64,000 nt of DNA from an uncultured bacterium (GTDB taxonomy: Bacteria > Planctomycetota > UBA1135 > GCA-002686595), in contig CALCXM010000083.1 in assembly GCA_937905825.1 (NCBI GenBank), positions 124,001-188,000 of the forward strand. Reading direction: 5' to 3'. Within the stretch, counting starts at the first letter, position 1. Each line of letters begins with the position of its first letter. The notes below the pieces were generated by a model that saw nothing but the letters and a program-made list of their open reading frames with translations, made no database searches and was not told the DNA's origin. The position numbers and the translations under genes are program-made. Shown here in pieces: positions 53,738 to 63,149 of the stretch.

Positions 53738-55477
53738 ATGATCCCCACCTCCATGGAATTCCTTGGCCTTCTGAGTTTGGCGCTACTTCATGCACCAAGC
53801 CCGGCTGCGCCAGAGCTTCACAATCATGCCGCCCTGCTCCAAGAAGTGCAGAAGCTGGCAACGGACTACCCCAATCAAATCCAAAGCCTAGCGATCGGCG
53901 ATGCCCGCAGTGGCCGCAAGATCCCGGGCCTGCGCATTGCTGCGAGCCAAAAGGGCCAGCCCGCGCAGCCGGCGATCTTGCTGGTTGCGGGGCTCGATGC
54001 TTCGCGGGCCTACACGAGTTCGATGGCCCTCGACCACGCTCGCCAACTGGCCGAGGGTTTCAACCAGAGCAAGCAGATCACCGAGCTCCTGCAGAGCACG
54101 ACGGTCTACATCATCCCGCGCTTGGACGTCGACGCTGGCGAACGACGCTTTCAGGCACCGCTCTTGGAAGACTCCGCCAGCGGTTTTGGCGTGGACAACG
54201 ATCGGGACGGATCTCAAGGGGAAGATGGCCCACTTGACATCAACGGCGATGGCTTCATCAGCGTCATGCGCCAAGTGCATCGCGAAGGCGAATGGGTTGA
54301 AGACGCGACCGACCCGCGCGTCTTGCGCAAGCGCGACGCGGGCAAGGCGGAACTCGGCAAGTGGCGCCTCCTGCCCGAGGGCTTGGATTCCGATGGCGAT
54401 GAAAAAGTCGCCGAGGACGCCGCCTTGGACGCCATCGTCAACCGCAACTTTCCGCGCAACTGGACCGAGCACTCCGCCCAAGCGGGACGCTACCCGACCC
54501 ATGAGCCGAGTTCCTTGGCACTCGTCGAGTTCCTCTTGCAGCATCGGGACATTGCCTTGGTCGTCACCTACGGTGACGAATTCAACTTGGCGGAGAAGCC
54601 CGCCAGCCAAAAGGACGAGCCGAGTGGCAGCCGCGGAAGCGTGACCACTGGAATCTACGAGAGCGATCTCGCCAGCTACGAAGAGCTGGGGCGGCGCTAC
54701 CGCGAACTCACCGAGAACAAAACCCCCGCCGCCGGGGAAGAGCCCGGATCCCTGCAAGGCTTTGCCTACCACCATCGCGGGCTGTTGACCCTCAACATCG
54801 ATCCTTGGTCGGTGCCGTTGGACGCCAAATCCGAGACTTCCGAGACCGAGGAAGAGGGTGCCGAGAAAGAGACCGAGCAGGAGAGTGAAAAGTCCAAGAC
54901 CAAGGAGCCATCCAAAGCAAAGGACGAACCCAAGCCCACGGACGACGCCAAGCGCATGCTGTGGTTCGATCAGAATTCGGTGGAGGCGCGCTTGCCTTGG
55001 ACGGCCTTCAACCACCCCCAACTGGGCCCGGTGGAGATCGGTGGCTTCAAGCCCTACGCCCTCGTGGAACCCCCGGCTGATTTGCGAGCGGAGATCACGC
55101 GCAAGCACTTTGAGTTCTTCACGAGTCTCGCAGGGATCCTCCCCCGTTTGCGCTTGGTGGACGTCGAAGGCAAGGCGCTCGGGGACGGATTGGTTGAGGT
55201 CAAGGCCGTGCTGTTCAACGACGCCTTGCTTCCACAGCAGACCCGCGCCGCGCAACGCTCGGGGGCCGTGCGGCCCGCCCGGGTCAACCTGGTTCTACCC
55301 TCTGGCACGCAGCTGATGGGTGGCAACAGCCAACAGCTCGTGGATGACCTGGAGGCCCTCGGGGGTCGCCGAGAATTGCGCTGGCTGGTCGCCGGCTACG
55401 CAGGCCGCGGGGCCATTCGAATCGAAGTCAGCACGGACAACGCGGGAAGCGCTAGCGTCCAAGTGGAGGTCAAGTAA
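53738..55477 (+). CDS. Exported M14-fold protein lacking zinc ligands (pseudo-carboxypeptidase)
   Basis: The ATG at 53738, after an AGGA site, gives a signal-like N-terminus and 579 residues. The M14 fold is evident by alignment with the next gene: the IIPRLDVDAG strand, VNRNFPRNW, and the YPTHEPSSLALVEFL helix. The metal ligands are replaced: HxxE becomes Asp87-x2-Arg90, the third ligand His becomes Gly279, and the catalytic Glu becomes Asp, so it should not be an active zinc carboxypeptidase. A Ca-loop-like insert (DNDRDG, INGDG, near 153-172) and a long Glu/Lys-rich linker are present. The stop overlaps the start of the intact paralogue (TAATG). Confidence 0.8.
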   Translation: MIPTSMEFLGLLSLALLHAPSPAAPELHNHAALLQEVQKLATDYPNQIQSLAIGDARSGRKIPGLRIAASQKGQPAQPAILLVAGLDASRAYTSSMALDHARQLAEGFNQSKQITELLQSTTVYIIPRLDVDAGERRFQAPLLEDSASGFGVDNDRDGSQGEDGPLDINGDGFISVMRQVHREGEWVEDATDPRVLRKRDAGKAELGKWRLLPEGLDSDGDEKVAEDAALDAIVNRNFPRNWTEHSAQAGRYPTHEPSSLALVEFLLQHRDIALVVTYGDEFNLAEKPASQKDEPSGSRGSVTTGIYESDLASYEELGRRYRELTENKTPAAGEEPGSLQGFAYHHRGLLTLNIDPWSVPLDAKSETSETEEEGAEKETEQESEKSKTKEPSKAKDEPKPTDDAKRMLWFDQNSVEARLPWTAFNHPQLGPVEIGGFKPYALVEPPADLRAEITRKHFEFFTSLAGILPRLRLVDVEGKALGDGLVEVKAVLFNDALLPQQTRAAQRSGAVRPARVNLVLPSGTQLMGGNSQQLVDDLEALGGRRELRWLVAGYAGRGAIRIEVSTDNAGSASVQVEVK

Positions 55478-57222
55478 TGTCCGTTCTTATCGCAACCCTA
55501 GCGCTCTTGAGCGCCACACCCACGCTCCCCGTTCAAGGCGGCGATCTCGCCGGCACCGCCATCGCGCGGCCGCGCAAGGTCGAGATTCACTGGAACCGTG
55601 TCTACAACGACAAGGAGATCTACACCCACTTCGACCGCATCCAAGCCGCGTGGCCTAAGTTCGTGAGCATGGAGATCATCGGTCATAGCTACCAAGGTCG
55701 GGAGCTGCGGGTCTACACGATCAACAATCCCAAGACGGGCAGCCACAAGGACAAGCCGGCCATGTGGATCGACGCCAACGTCCACGGCAATGAAGTGCAG
55801 GGCTCGGAAGCGACCCTGTACCTCGCTTCCTACCTGTTGGAGAACTATGACCAAAACGAACGCATCACGGAATTGGTGGATCGTTCGGCCTTCTACATCC
55901 TGCCGATGGTCAACCCGGACGGTCGCGCAAATTGGTTCAACGGAGCGCATACCGCGAGTTCGTCACGCACGGGCTACCAGCCCACGGACAACGACCGAGA
56001 CGGACTCTTCGACGAGGACGACTCCAACGACCTGAACGGCGATGGCCACTTGACCATGATGCGCAAGTACATGCCGGGCCAAGGCACGCACCGTGTCAAC
56101 CCGGATGATCCGCGCGTCATGGAACGGGTGCCCGAGAACGCAAACGGCATCCGCGGGGACTGGGTCTTGTTGGGCTACGAAGGCATCGACGACGACGGGG
56201 ACGGCCGCGTCAACGAAGACGGTGCGGGCGGTTACGACATGAACCGCGCCTGGCCTGCGCTTTGGCGACCGGAACACGTTCAACGGGGCGCGGGGCCCTA
56301 CCCCCTGTGTTGGCCCGAGGCCCGTTGCATTGCGGACTTCCTCTACGAGCATCCCAACGTGGCGGCCGTGCAGTCCTTCCACAACGCGGGCGGCATGATC
56401 CTGCGCGGTCCCGGTGGACAAGAGTTCGGCGAGTACGAACGTCGCGATCTGCGCGCCTTTGATCGCTTGGGAGAAGACGGCGAGCTGATGCTGCCCTTCT
56501 ACCGCTACATGGTGATTTGGAAGGACCTGTACTCGGTCTACGGGGGCTTTGCCACGTGGACCTACGAAGGTCTCGGCATCATCTCCTTCACGAACGAGTT
56601 GTGGGCCCGGGGTCGCGAGTACCCGGACTCGAATACCTCACGTCCTGACGACCGGCACTTCTTTGACGACAACCTGCTCTCCGGAGCGGGCTTCATTCCT
56701 TGGAGTCCCGTGACCCATCCCCTGTACGGCGACATTGAGATCGGTGGTTTCCGCAAGGACATCGGACGCATGCCCCCGAGCTTCTTGATCGAGGAGATGG
56801 TGCACCGCAACGCACTCTTCTGCATCAAGCACGCGGAAGCCATGCCCGAGGTGCAGGTCGAGCTGATCGAGGTCACTCCGGTGGCCGGTGGCGCGCACAC
56901 GGTGGACGTGATCTTCCGCAACACCCGCGGCATCCCCACGCGCACGGCCCACGCGGCCAAGCAGGAGATTGGGGCGCCGGACCGCTTTGAGTTCCAGGGC
57001 AAGGGCCTCGAAGTTCTGGCTGGCGGTTTCCGTTCGGACGAATGGCACGCGGAGCGCATCGAGCTGGCGGAGCGCAACCCGGCGTCTTTGCTCTCCGAGG
57101 AAGGCATCGACGGGCTTGGCCTGCGGCGTGTGCGTTGGTTCGTGCGCGGTAGCGGTCAAGGGACCGTGCGTTGGACCGGCGAGAAGGGCATCACCGTGGA
57201 AGCGATCGTGACCATTCCCTAG
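55477..57222 (+). CDS. Exported M14 zinc carboxypeptidase
   Basis: The protein has 581 residues with a signal peptide (about 1-19). The M14 zinc site is complete: HGNE (His103, Glu106), the third ligand His302 in SFHNAGG, and the probable catalytic Glu374 in FTNELW. Like its neighbour it has an inserted run of Asp/Gly calcium-loop-like motifs (DNDRDG, DLNGDG and DDDGDG, about 171-243) between the second ligand and the third. The C-terminal 110 residues form a beta-sandwich. The enzyme should cleave C-terminal residues from peptides outside the cytoplasm. It overlaps the pseudo-enzyme by one base, so the two are co-expressed. Confidence 0.88.
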   Translation: MSVLIATLALLSATPTLPVQGGDLAGTAIARPRKVEIHWNRVYNDKEIYTHFDRIQAAWPKFVSMEIIGHSYQGRELRVYTINNPKTGSHKDKPAMWIDANVHGNEVQGSEATLYLASYLLENYDQNERITELVDRSAFYILPMVNPDGRANWFNGAHTASSSRTGYQPTDNDRDGLFDEDDSNDLNGDGHLTMMRKYMPGQGTHRVNPDDPRVMERVPENANGIRGDWVLLGYEGIDDDGDGRVNEDGAGGYDMNRAWPALWRPEHVQRGAGPYPLCWPEARCIADFLYEHPNVAAVQSFHNAGGMILRGPGGQEFGEYERRDLRAFDRLGEDGELMLPFYRYMVIWKDLYSVYGGFATWTYEGLGIISFTNELWARGREYPDSNTSRPDDRHFFDDNLLSGAGFIPWSPVTHPLYGDIEIGGFRKDIGRMPPSFLIEEMVHRNALFCIKHAEAMPEVQVELIEVTPVAGGAHTVDVIFRNTRGIPTRTAHAAKQEIGAPDRFEFQGKGLEVLAGGFRSDEWHAERIELAERNPASLLSEEGIDGLGLRRVRWFVRGSGQGTVRWTGEKGITVEAIVTIP

Positions 57223-57290
57223 CTCCAACGCTCCAGCGGGCGTTCCGCCTGGTGGAGCGAGCAGCAGGCAAACGCGGGCGTGCGACTCTT

Positions 57291-57314
57291 TCTAGAGCGC
57301 GCGCCCGCTCTAGA
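57291..57314. terminator. Nine-bp inverted repeat between convergent genes
   Basis: TCTAGAGCG (57291-57299) pairs perfectly with CGCTCTAGA (57306-57314) across a 6-base loop. It lies between the convergent M14 and unknown-protein genes and includes the stop codon of the latter. No U-tract follows, so it is only a possible terminator. Confidence 0.4.
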
Positions 57315-58539
57315 TTCCGATGGTCTTGGTGTAGCGAGCCGCGCAGCGCTCACCACCGGGGCCTTCGAAACGCAATTGCAGGACTCCGGCATCGGCGCTG
57401 ACTTCAAGCTCTCCGCCAAAGGGATCTGCCATGGACTGCACTTCGCCGTAGAGTCGATACTGGACCGCCGCGTGAGTCAGGCGCAGCAGCGCCCGGGTCC
57501 CGCGTAGGGTTTGCTCAAAGCTCTGCTCGATCATCAGTCGATTGCCCTTCGAGAGGAAAGTCTCGCTCCATGCGCTCTTGCGCGCCCGCGCCAAAGCGCC
57601 GCACCAGGGCAACCATGACTTGCCCTCGGACCGCTTCCGAAATGCTTGAGTTCGTTGCAGCTCCTGCGCGCGCTCCAGGATCCAGCGCTCTTCGAAGGCC
57701 CCGAGCGTCACTCGGTCCATCCAATCATGGGGCAGTTCGCCCGTCAGCTCCTGATAGCTCGCACCCTCCTCCGCAGTTTGCACGAAGTAGACTAGCTCCA
57801 AATCTGCAAGCGCGCTCGAACTTGGAAAGCGTTGATCGAGTTGTTCGAAGGCCTGCTCCAACAACGCGAGTTGCTCGGGCGGGAAGCTGTCCAGCATCCG
57901 ACAGTCGTCGTTCACCTCATCGAGCACGGCTTCCGAAGTGCAAATGGCTAGGAGCGCACTCCCGATCATGGTCTCGATCATGATCGGGCTGGCCAGAGTG
58001 TCCTGACCGAACTGCATGGCATCCAGCACCTGTTCGGCAGCCAGGGCAAAGCGTCCCCCGTCAAGGTGCTCTTGGGCAGCCGCCATAGCGACGTTTGCCA
58101 GGTTTCTCGATCGCAGAAAGGAGAGGTAGCTATTTCGCTTCCCTAGCATTTTCGCGGGGTGCTGCGGATCCTCCGAGTGCGCACCGAGCGCGAGTGCGCG
58201 CAAGGCATCGCGATTGGCCGCCACCAGGTTCCGACGAAGGTCCCGGGCAACAGGATCTCCGTCCCTGAACGCCCTACGCATCAGGATCCACTGATCCAAG
58301 ACATCCGCTTCCAAGAGGTCCATGGCCCGCGTGTACTCGTCAAAGGCCTTGCCCGGCAGCAACTCCCCATGCAGTGCCGGACGTACGCTCTGCACGCTAT
58401 CGCGCTGCAGCTCGAGCGCCTCGGAAGCGGCGACAATCTCTTGCCACTCCCGATCGGTCTGGAAGGAAACCACACCAGCACTGGCCACGAAGAGAATTCC
58501 GGCCGCGCACAGGGGCCCCATTACTTTGGCGAACTTCAT
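57310..58539 (-). CDS. Exported helical protein of unknown function
   Basis: The protein has 409 residues, with a signal peptide or anchor (about residues 7-27) and then a mostly alpha-helical body rich in Leu, Ala, Glu and Arg, with a short beta tail (GELEVSADAGVLQLRFEGPGG). I recognise no family. The middle repeats leucine/alanine helical units (LLAICTSEAVLDEV, LALLEQAFEQLDQRF), compatible with a helical solenoid. It is convergent with the M14 gene and not obviously part of an operon. Confidence 0.65.
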   Translation of the reverse strand: MKFAKVMGPLCAAGILFVASAGVVSFQTDREWQEIVAASEALELQRDSVQSVRPALHGELLPGKAFDEYTRAMDLLEADVLDQWILMRRAFRDGDPVARDLRRNLVAANRDALRALALGAHSEDPQHPAKMLGKRNSYLSFLRSRNLANVAMAAAQEHLDGGRFALAAEQVLDAMQFGQDTLASPIMIETMIGSALLAICTSEAVLDEVNDDCRMLDSFPPEQLALLEQAFEQLDQRFPSSSALADLELVYFVQTAEEGASYQELTGELPHDWMDRVTLGAFEERWILERAQELQRTQAFRKRSEGKSWLPWCGALARARKSAWSETFLSKGNRLMIEQSFEQTLRGTRALLRLTHAAVQYRLYGEVQSMADPFGGELEVSADAGVLQLRFEGPGGERCAARYTKTIGI

Positions 58540-58686
58540 CCGGGAGACTTCGGCGCTGCCAACGGTCTGCTATAGGGAAAGCATGGAATTCGCCTCCCTG
58601 GGGAAAGGCTTCGCGCCAGAGGTCCGCGACTGGTGCTTGTCCTGGTAATCCGAGCTCATCCCCGACCCTCGAGCCAGATTCCAGGA

Positions 58687-59547
58687 CTACCGAAACAGGT
58701 ACAAGCGATGGTCGGCGATCGGCCGGTAGCCAAGCTTGCGATAGATGCCATTCGAAGTCGGGTTGGCCAAGTCCGTGAAGAGCGTGACCCTTTCACGAGC
58801 GGGCTGATAAACGCTCCCGTCCAAGAGTCCCCGAGTCAGATCCGCCACCAAGTTCGTCGCGTAGCCACGACCGCGACAGTCATCGGGAGTGTAGACAAAG
58901 CCCACGGTAATGCCCGTCTGCACCGGCCGCACCCAGGTCGCGGAGGCGACAGGAACCCCATCCACTTCCCAAAGGTACAGCCGTCCCTGTTCGATGCTGT
59001 GCACGCGCTCCGGAAGCTCGGCGGCGTCCGCCTCGGGCAAGCGGCAGTCGATCGCGAAACGATGCTGCCAACGGCGGCAAAGCTCATAGTCCTCGGCGCT
59101 GGCCTTGCGCATCCCCCCCGGCGCCCGACGGGGCTCGATCAACTCGGTCAACTCAAAGAGGCGCAGGCTGGCGTGTTCTTCCAACTTTCCGAGGCCCAGC
59201 GTTTCCCAGACTTTCGCCACGGGATCCACCACGGAAACTGGACCGTTGCATCCGACCAAAGCTTCCAATGCCTCGGGCAACTGCTCGGCCACGTACTCAG
59301 CCGCGCCCTCGGGCAGTGCCGTGAACACAGCCGCTCGACCGGGGGTCTGCATGACGCAGCCGTGCAGTTCCTGGTCCTCCCAAACGGTGAAGAAGCGCGT
59401 GCCCAGGTCTCCGTCGTGGGTGCCCGCCATGCTGCGCCTCCCCAGGCCCAAGGGGAGCGAGTTCTCCGACTCGTTCGCGAGCAGGTGTGCTTCCGCGGCT
59501 TCTAGAAAGTCCGCCGCGTCCCGGTGCTCACGCAAACAGAAGCTCAT
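58687..59547 (-). CDS. GNAT-family N-acetyltransferase
   Basis: The protein has 286 residues. The C-terminal domain is a GNAT fold with the acetyl-CoA loop R225-G-R-G-Y-A, preceded by the VGFVYTPDDC strand and followed by the TLFTDLANPTSNGIYRKLGY strand, a good match to the class. The N-terminal half (about 1-140) resembles an extra, degenerate GNAT lobe. It acetylates an unknown amine. The start overlaps the CBS gene's stop by 4 bases (ATGA), so it is coupled. Confidence 0.85.
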   Translation of the reverse strand: MSFCLREHRDAADFLEAAEAHLLANESENSLPLGLGRRSMAGTHDGDLGTRFFTVWEDQELHGCVMQTPGRAAVFTALPEGAAEYVAEQLPEALEALVGCNGPVSVVDPVAKVWETLGLGKLEEHASLRLFELTELIEPRRAPGGMRKASAEDYELCRRWQHRFAIDCRLPEADAAELPERVHSIEQGRLYLWEVDGVPVASATWVRPVQTGITVGFVYTPDDCRGRGYATNLVADLTRGLLDGSVYQPARERVTLFTDLANPTSNGIYRKLGYRPIADHRLYLFR

Positions 59548-59957
59548 GGAGCCGCAGAGTCACCAAACGAATGCCGGAAGACATCCGTGAAGCTCAGGAG
59601 CCCCAGCAACTTGCCCGCTTCCACCACGGGAGCGCGCCGCACGCCCATCATGCGCATGCAAGCCACGGCCGTTTCTAAACTCCACTGGGGAGCGAGCGCC
59701 AGGCAAGGGTGCGACATCACTTCTTCGACAGTGGTGCTCTCGAAGTCCACGATGTCGTCGAACAACATTCCGATCACGTCCTTTTGAGTCAGGATGCCGT
59801 ACCCGCGAGAGGGGTCCTTTAGGTCGACAATCACGCAAGTGATCTTGGCCTCCTCCATGATGCGCACGGCGAGCTGGAGCTGATCGTCCGGGGAGACGCA
59901 GCGCACTTTGGTCATCATGAGTTGGCTCACGACGGTGTTCTTCGGGTCGTTCATCAT
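59544..59957 (-). CDS. CBS-domain-pair protein
   Basis: The protein has 137 residues made of two CBS motifs: the first with MTKVRCVSPDDQLQLAVRIMEEAKI, then a GILTQKDVIGMLF strand, the second with EEVMSHPCLALAPQWSLETAVACMRMMGVRRAPVVEAGKLLGLLSFTDVF (split across lines). Such Bateman modules bind adenosine nucleotides and regulate partners. It is coupled to the GNAT gene, whose activity it may control (inference). No other domain is present. Confidence 0.88.
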   Translation of the reverse strand: MMNDPKNTVVSQLMMTKVRCVSPDDQLQLAVRIMEEAKITCVIVDLKDPSRGYGILTQKDVIGMLFDDIVDFESTTVEEVMSHPCLALAPQWSLETAVACMRMMGVRRAPVVEAGKLLGLLSFTDVFRHSFGDSAAP

Positions 59958-60032
59958 TTCGTTTCGGGTAGCGCCGCGTAGGCGGCCGGGGTGTTCGTTG
60001 AGCGTGGGTGTGAGTTTGGGGTGCGCTCCCCG

Positions 60033-61406
60033 TCAGGATCGCTTGGGACGATCCGTTGTGATTTCCTGGGTGTCCTCGTCCAACCGAAACACACCGCCGG
60101 AGCGTTTGTGGGTGATCAGCAGCGACGCGCTTCCAATGCAAAGCTCGACTCCCGCATGCAGGGTGCTCTCCACCCGGATCGTCGGACAGTCCACGCCGAA
60201 GAGCTGAGCCTCCATCTCCGCCAACTGCTTCTGCAGCATTCCCTGCTGCTTGGTCTGATCGCGCAGGGCCTTCATGTTGCGACGCACGCCCTTGGCGATG
60301 TCGGGCGTCAAGGTCCCCCCGACCCGTTTGGCATTCTCCACGGAGCGTTCCCGTTGGAGTTTCATCACTCGACTGTGCGTGGAATCGAGAGTGCTCCGAA
60401 GCCGGGCAACCTGGCGCATCAGCACAGGATCCTCACCCACTTGGACGCGTGTCACGACTCCGTGTTCGGAACCGAGCTCCCTGGCGCGCAAGCCGCCGCC
60501 TGCCCAATAGTTGCCGCCGCGCAGGCAACCAGGCGTGCCAGTGGCCAAGAGCTCTCCGCGGCACTCCACGCGACTGTGGGTATCGGATTGCAAGACGATG
60601 TCTGCGTCGCAGCGCAGGACGGCGTTCTGGGAGAATTTGGCCCGAATGCCCTCCGTTGCGCGGATCACGGATTCGCCACCACCAATGATTCCGCCACCGA
60701 CCTGCAGGGATCCCCCGGCCATCACGTGGGCGTCCTCGATCACCTCGCTGACCAAGATGTCCTTGCGGGCCTTGACGCGAAAGCCCGCACGAATGGCCCC
60801 GCGCACAATCAAGCTTCCCTTCACGTCCAAGTTGCCGGTTTCCAGGTCCACGTCCCCGCGGATCTCGAGGGCATCACTTACGTGCAACTGCCCACCGCCG
60901 CTGACGCGCACGACCCCGTCGAACTCGGCGTGCAGCAGTTGGCTGCCTTGCGGGCCTTCGACAAAGCGCACGCCCAATCCCACGCTGGAACCCGACTCTC
61001 CGCAGGGGAGCGGGGCCAGCGCTTCTCCATCGACACCGACACCTGCTTCGCCTTCCTCCGCCGGCCAAAGGGTGCCAAGCAGAGTGCCCGCATCCACGGA
61101 ACACATGCCGCCCCGCTCGCGGAAGTCGATGCGATCGGATTCTGCTTCCACGGCTCCCGCCTGTTCATCGAGATTGATCTGCAAGTCGATGCGAGCAGGT
61201 CGCGCAGCCACGGGAGCTTTGCCCCGAGCGACCAGGACCAGTTCACCGTTCGTGCCCTGGGCGCAAGCCTCGCACAGGGCAGCTTCATCCAGGCCGAAGA
61301 GCACCCCCGCCTCCTGCAACTCAGCGCGCACCGCCTGTAGATCGGCGGGGCCGGGGAGTTGAAGCAAAGCTTCCAAGCGATCGGCGCTCAATTGAACGGG
61401 TGCCAT
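60033..61406 (-). CDS. FapA-like (DUF342) beta-helix protein
   Basis: The protein has 457 residues. After a 100-residue mixed N-terminal region the FapA/DUF342 right-handed beta-helix begins, built from short repeats such as LEIRGDVDLETGNLDVKGS, VRGAIRAGFRVKARKDI and SLQVGGGIIGGGE, with many Gly. A coiled-coil (about 330-400) follows, then a final strand block. This family occurs in polymer-forming cytoskeletal and flagellar assembly proteins. Its role here is unknown. No other flagellar gene is in the window. Confidence 0.8.
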   Translation of the reverse strand: MAPVQLSADRLEALLQLPGPADLQAVRAELQEAGVLFGLDEAALCEACAQGTNGELVLVARGKAPVAARPARIDLQINLDEQAGAVEAESDRIDFRERGGMCSVDAGTLLGTLWPAEEGEAGVGVDGEALAPLPCGESGSSVGLGVRFVEGPQGSQLLHAEFDGVVRVSGGGQLHVSDALEIRGDVDLETGNLDVKGSLIVRGAIRAGFRVKARKDILVSEVIEDAHVMAGGSLQVGGGIIGGGESVIRATEGIRAKFSQNAVLRCDADIVLQSDTHSRVECRGELLATGTPGCLRGGNYWAGGGLRARELGSEHGVVTRVQVGEDPVLMRQVARLRSTLDSTHSRVMKLQRERSVENAKRVGGTLTPDIAKGVRRNMKALRDQTKQQGMLQKQLAEMEAQLFGVDCPTIRVESTLHAGVELCIGSASLLITHKRSGGVFRLDEDTQEITTDRPKRS

Positions 61407-61567
61407 GGGCAGATCTTAGGGAAAGCGCCAACCTCCATGCAAAGGCCTTCACGACCGGTCTCTGCCTATCTGCCTCGAACACCTGCGATGGGTACGAGGA
61501 ATTCGCGGCCCCCCTCGCCGGTTTTGGACGTCGCCAGAGGCTGCAAGGCCTCGCGCCCGGGAGAATT

Positions 61568-62908
61568 CTAGGCGGGCAGCGAGGCGAGAGCTTCGCGCAG
61601 GGCGGTCGCCAGGTCCTTGATTGGCACCTTGCGGGTCTCGCCGCTCGCGAGCAACTTGATCTGAGCTTCCTGGGCTTCCCACTCGTCGTCCCCCACCACC
61701 ACCGCCAAGGGAAATCCACGGCGGTCGGCGTACTTCAGCTGGGCGCCCAGCTTCTTGGCTTCGGGGTAGAGCTCCACGCGCAGGCCCGCCTTGCGCAGGT
61801 CCGCGCACAGGCCCAGGTAGTTCTCCATGCGATCCGCGGCGAAGAGCGGCACGAAGACGTCGGCGATAGAGGTCCGCTTGTCGACGCGGCCGAGCTCTTC
61901 CATGGCGGCCAGGAGTCGGTCCACGCCCAGGGAGGCTCCCACCCCGGGCAGGCGCTGCTTGGTGTAGACCTCGGCCAGGTTGTCGTAGCGACCACCGGAG
62001 CAAACGCTGCCGATCGAGGGCAACTCGTCCAAGAAGGTCTCGAAGATCGTGCCCGTGTAGTAATCGAGCCCGCGAGCGATGGAAACATCCAAGCGCACGC
62101 GGGAGTCGGGCACGCCCGCGGCCTTGGCCATCTGCAAAACGCCGCGCAACTCCTGCACGCCGAGTTCTCCGGTCTCGCTGCCCGCCACGAGCTTCTGCAA
62201 CTCGTCGAGCATTTGATCGCGCTCGCCCTGCAGGCTTGTGAGGGCCAAGACGCGCTCGTTTTGTTCGTCCGTAGTTCCTGCGCTACGCGTCAGTTCCTCG
62301 GCGACCTTCTCGGGCCCGATCTTGTCGAGCTTGTCGATGGCGCGCAGCACGGGCGTCGCCTTGTCCGCGAGACCCAGGCGTTCGAGCAGTCCGCTGAGCA
62401 CCTTGCGGTTGTTGATGCGGATTTGGAATCCTTCAAAACCCAGGGCCAGGAACAGATCGTGAATGACCAAAAGGGTCTCCACGTCCGAGTTCAAGCTCTC
62501 GGTTCCGATCGTGTCGAAGTCGCACTGCATGAACTCCCGGTAGCGACCCCGTTGGGTGTTCTCCGCGCGCCAGACCGGCGCGATGTGGTAGCGCTTGAAG
62601 GGCGTCCCGAGTTGACCGATGTGTTGCGCACAGAAGCGCGCGAAGGGCACGGTCAAGTCGAAGCGCATGCCCACGTCCCGGCCGCCCCCGTCCTGGAAGC
62701 GGTACATCTGCTTGTCCGATTCCTCGCCGCCCTTGCCCGTCAGGACCTCGAGGTACTCGAGCACGGGGGTATCGATGGGCACGAAGCCATAGGAGCGGTA
62801 CACCTCGCGGGCGGTGTCCATCAGGCTCTCGCGAGCGATCGCCGCGTCGGGCAAGAAGTCTCGGAAGCCCTTCAGGGTGCGCGGTTGGATTTTGTTCGAG
62901 TTCGACAT
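61568..62908 (-). CDS. hisS: Histidyl-tRNA synthetase, eukaryote/archaeal-like motif type
   Basis: The protein has 446 residues with the class II core: motif 1 LMDTAREVYRSYGFVPIDTPVLE, motif 2 WRAENTQRGRYREFMQCDFDTIG, and the histidine-binding ARGLDYYTGTIFE loop, then motif 3 ASLGVDRLL. It activates histidine and charges tRNA-His. Residues MRFDLTVPFARF and GRYREFMQCDFD resemble the eukaryotic/archaeal HisRS type rather than the E. coli type. The C-terminal anticodon-binding domain (about 340-446) is complete. Upstream on the opposite strand is the monooxygenase-fold gene. Confidence 0.95.
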   Translation of the reverse strand: MSNSNKIQPRTLKGFRDFLPDAAIARESLMDTAREVYRSYGFVPIDTPVLEYLEVLTGKGGEESDKQMYRFQDGGGRDVGMRFDLTVPFARFCAQHIGQLGTPFKRYHIAPVWRAENTQRGRYREFMQCDFDTIGTESLNSDVETLLVIHDLFLALGFEGFQIRINNRKVLSGLLERLGLADKATPVLRAIDKLDKIGPEKVAEELTRSAGTTDEQNERVLALTSLQGERDQMLDELQKLVAGSETGELGVQELRGVLQMAKAAGVPDSRVRLDVSIARGLDYYTGTIFETFLDELPSIGSVCSGGRYDNLAEVYTKQRLPGVGASLGVDRLLAAMEELGRVDKRTSIADVFVPLFAADRMENYLGLCADLRKAGLRVELYPEAKKLGAQLKYADRRGFPLAVVVGDDEWEAQEAQIKLLASGETRKVPIKDLATALREALASLPA

Positions 62909-63149
62909 AGCAGGAATCAGGCGGCCAAGAGGGTGAGGCGGCAGGATAAGCCCCGTGCCGCCCGTGGGCCCGCCTAAATCGAGAAGTCTGGCCCATGGGC
63001 CTGCAAGGGCCGACAGGATCCAGCGGCGGACGAGCGCGCGCTCACCAGGCTCGGGGCGACCAATCCCCGCAACTGCGCGGAACTGGAAGGGCCTGGATTC
63101 GCAGCGGCTGGCGTAGACTTGCAGCGCACGACTCCCCTATTGAAGGTTC

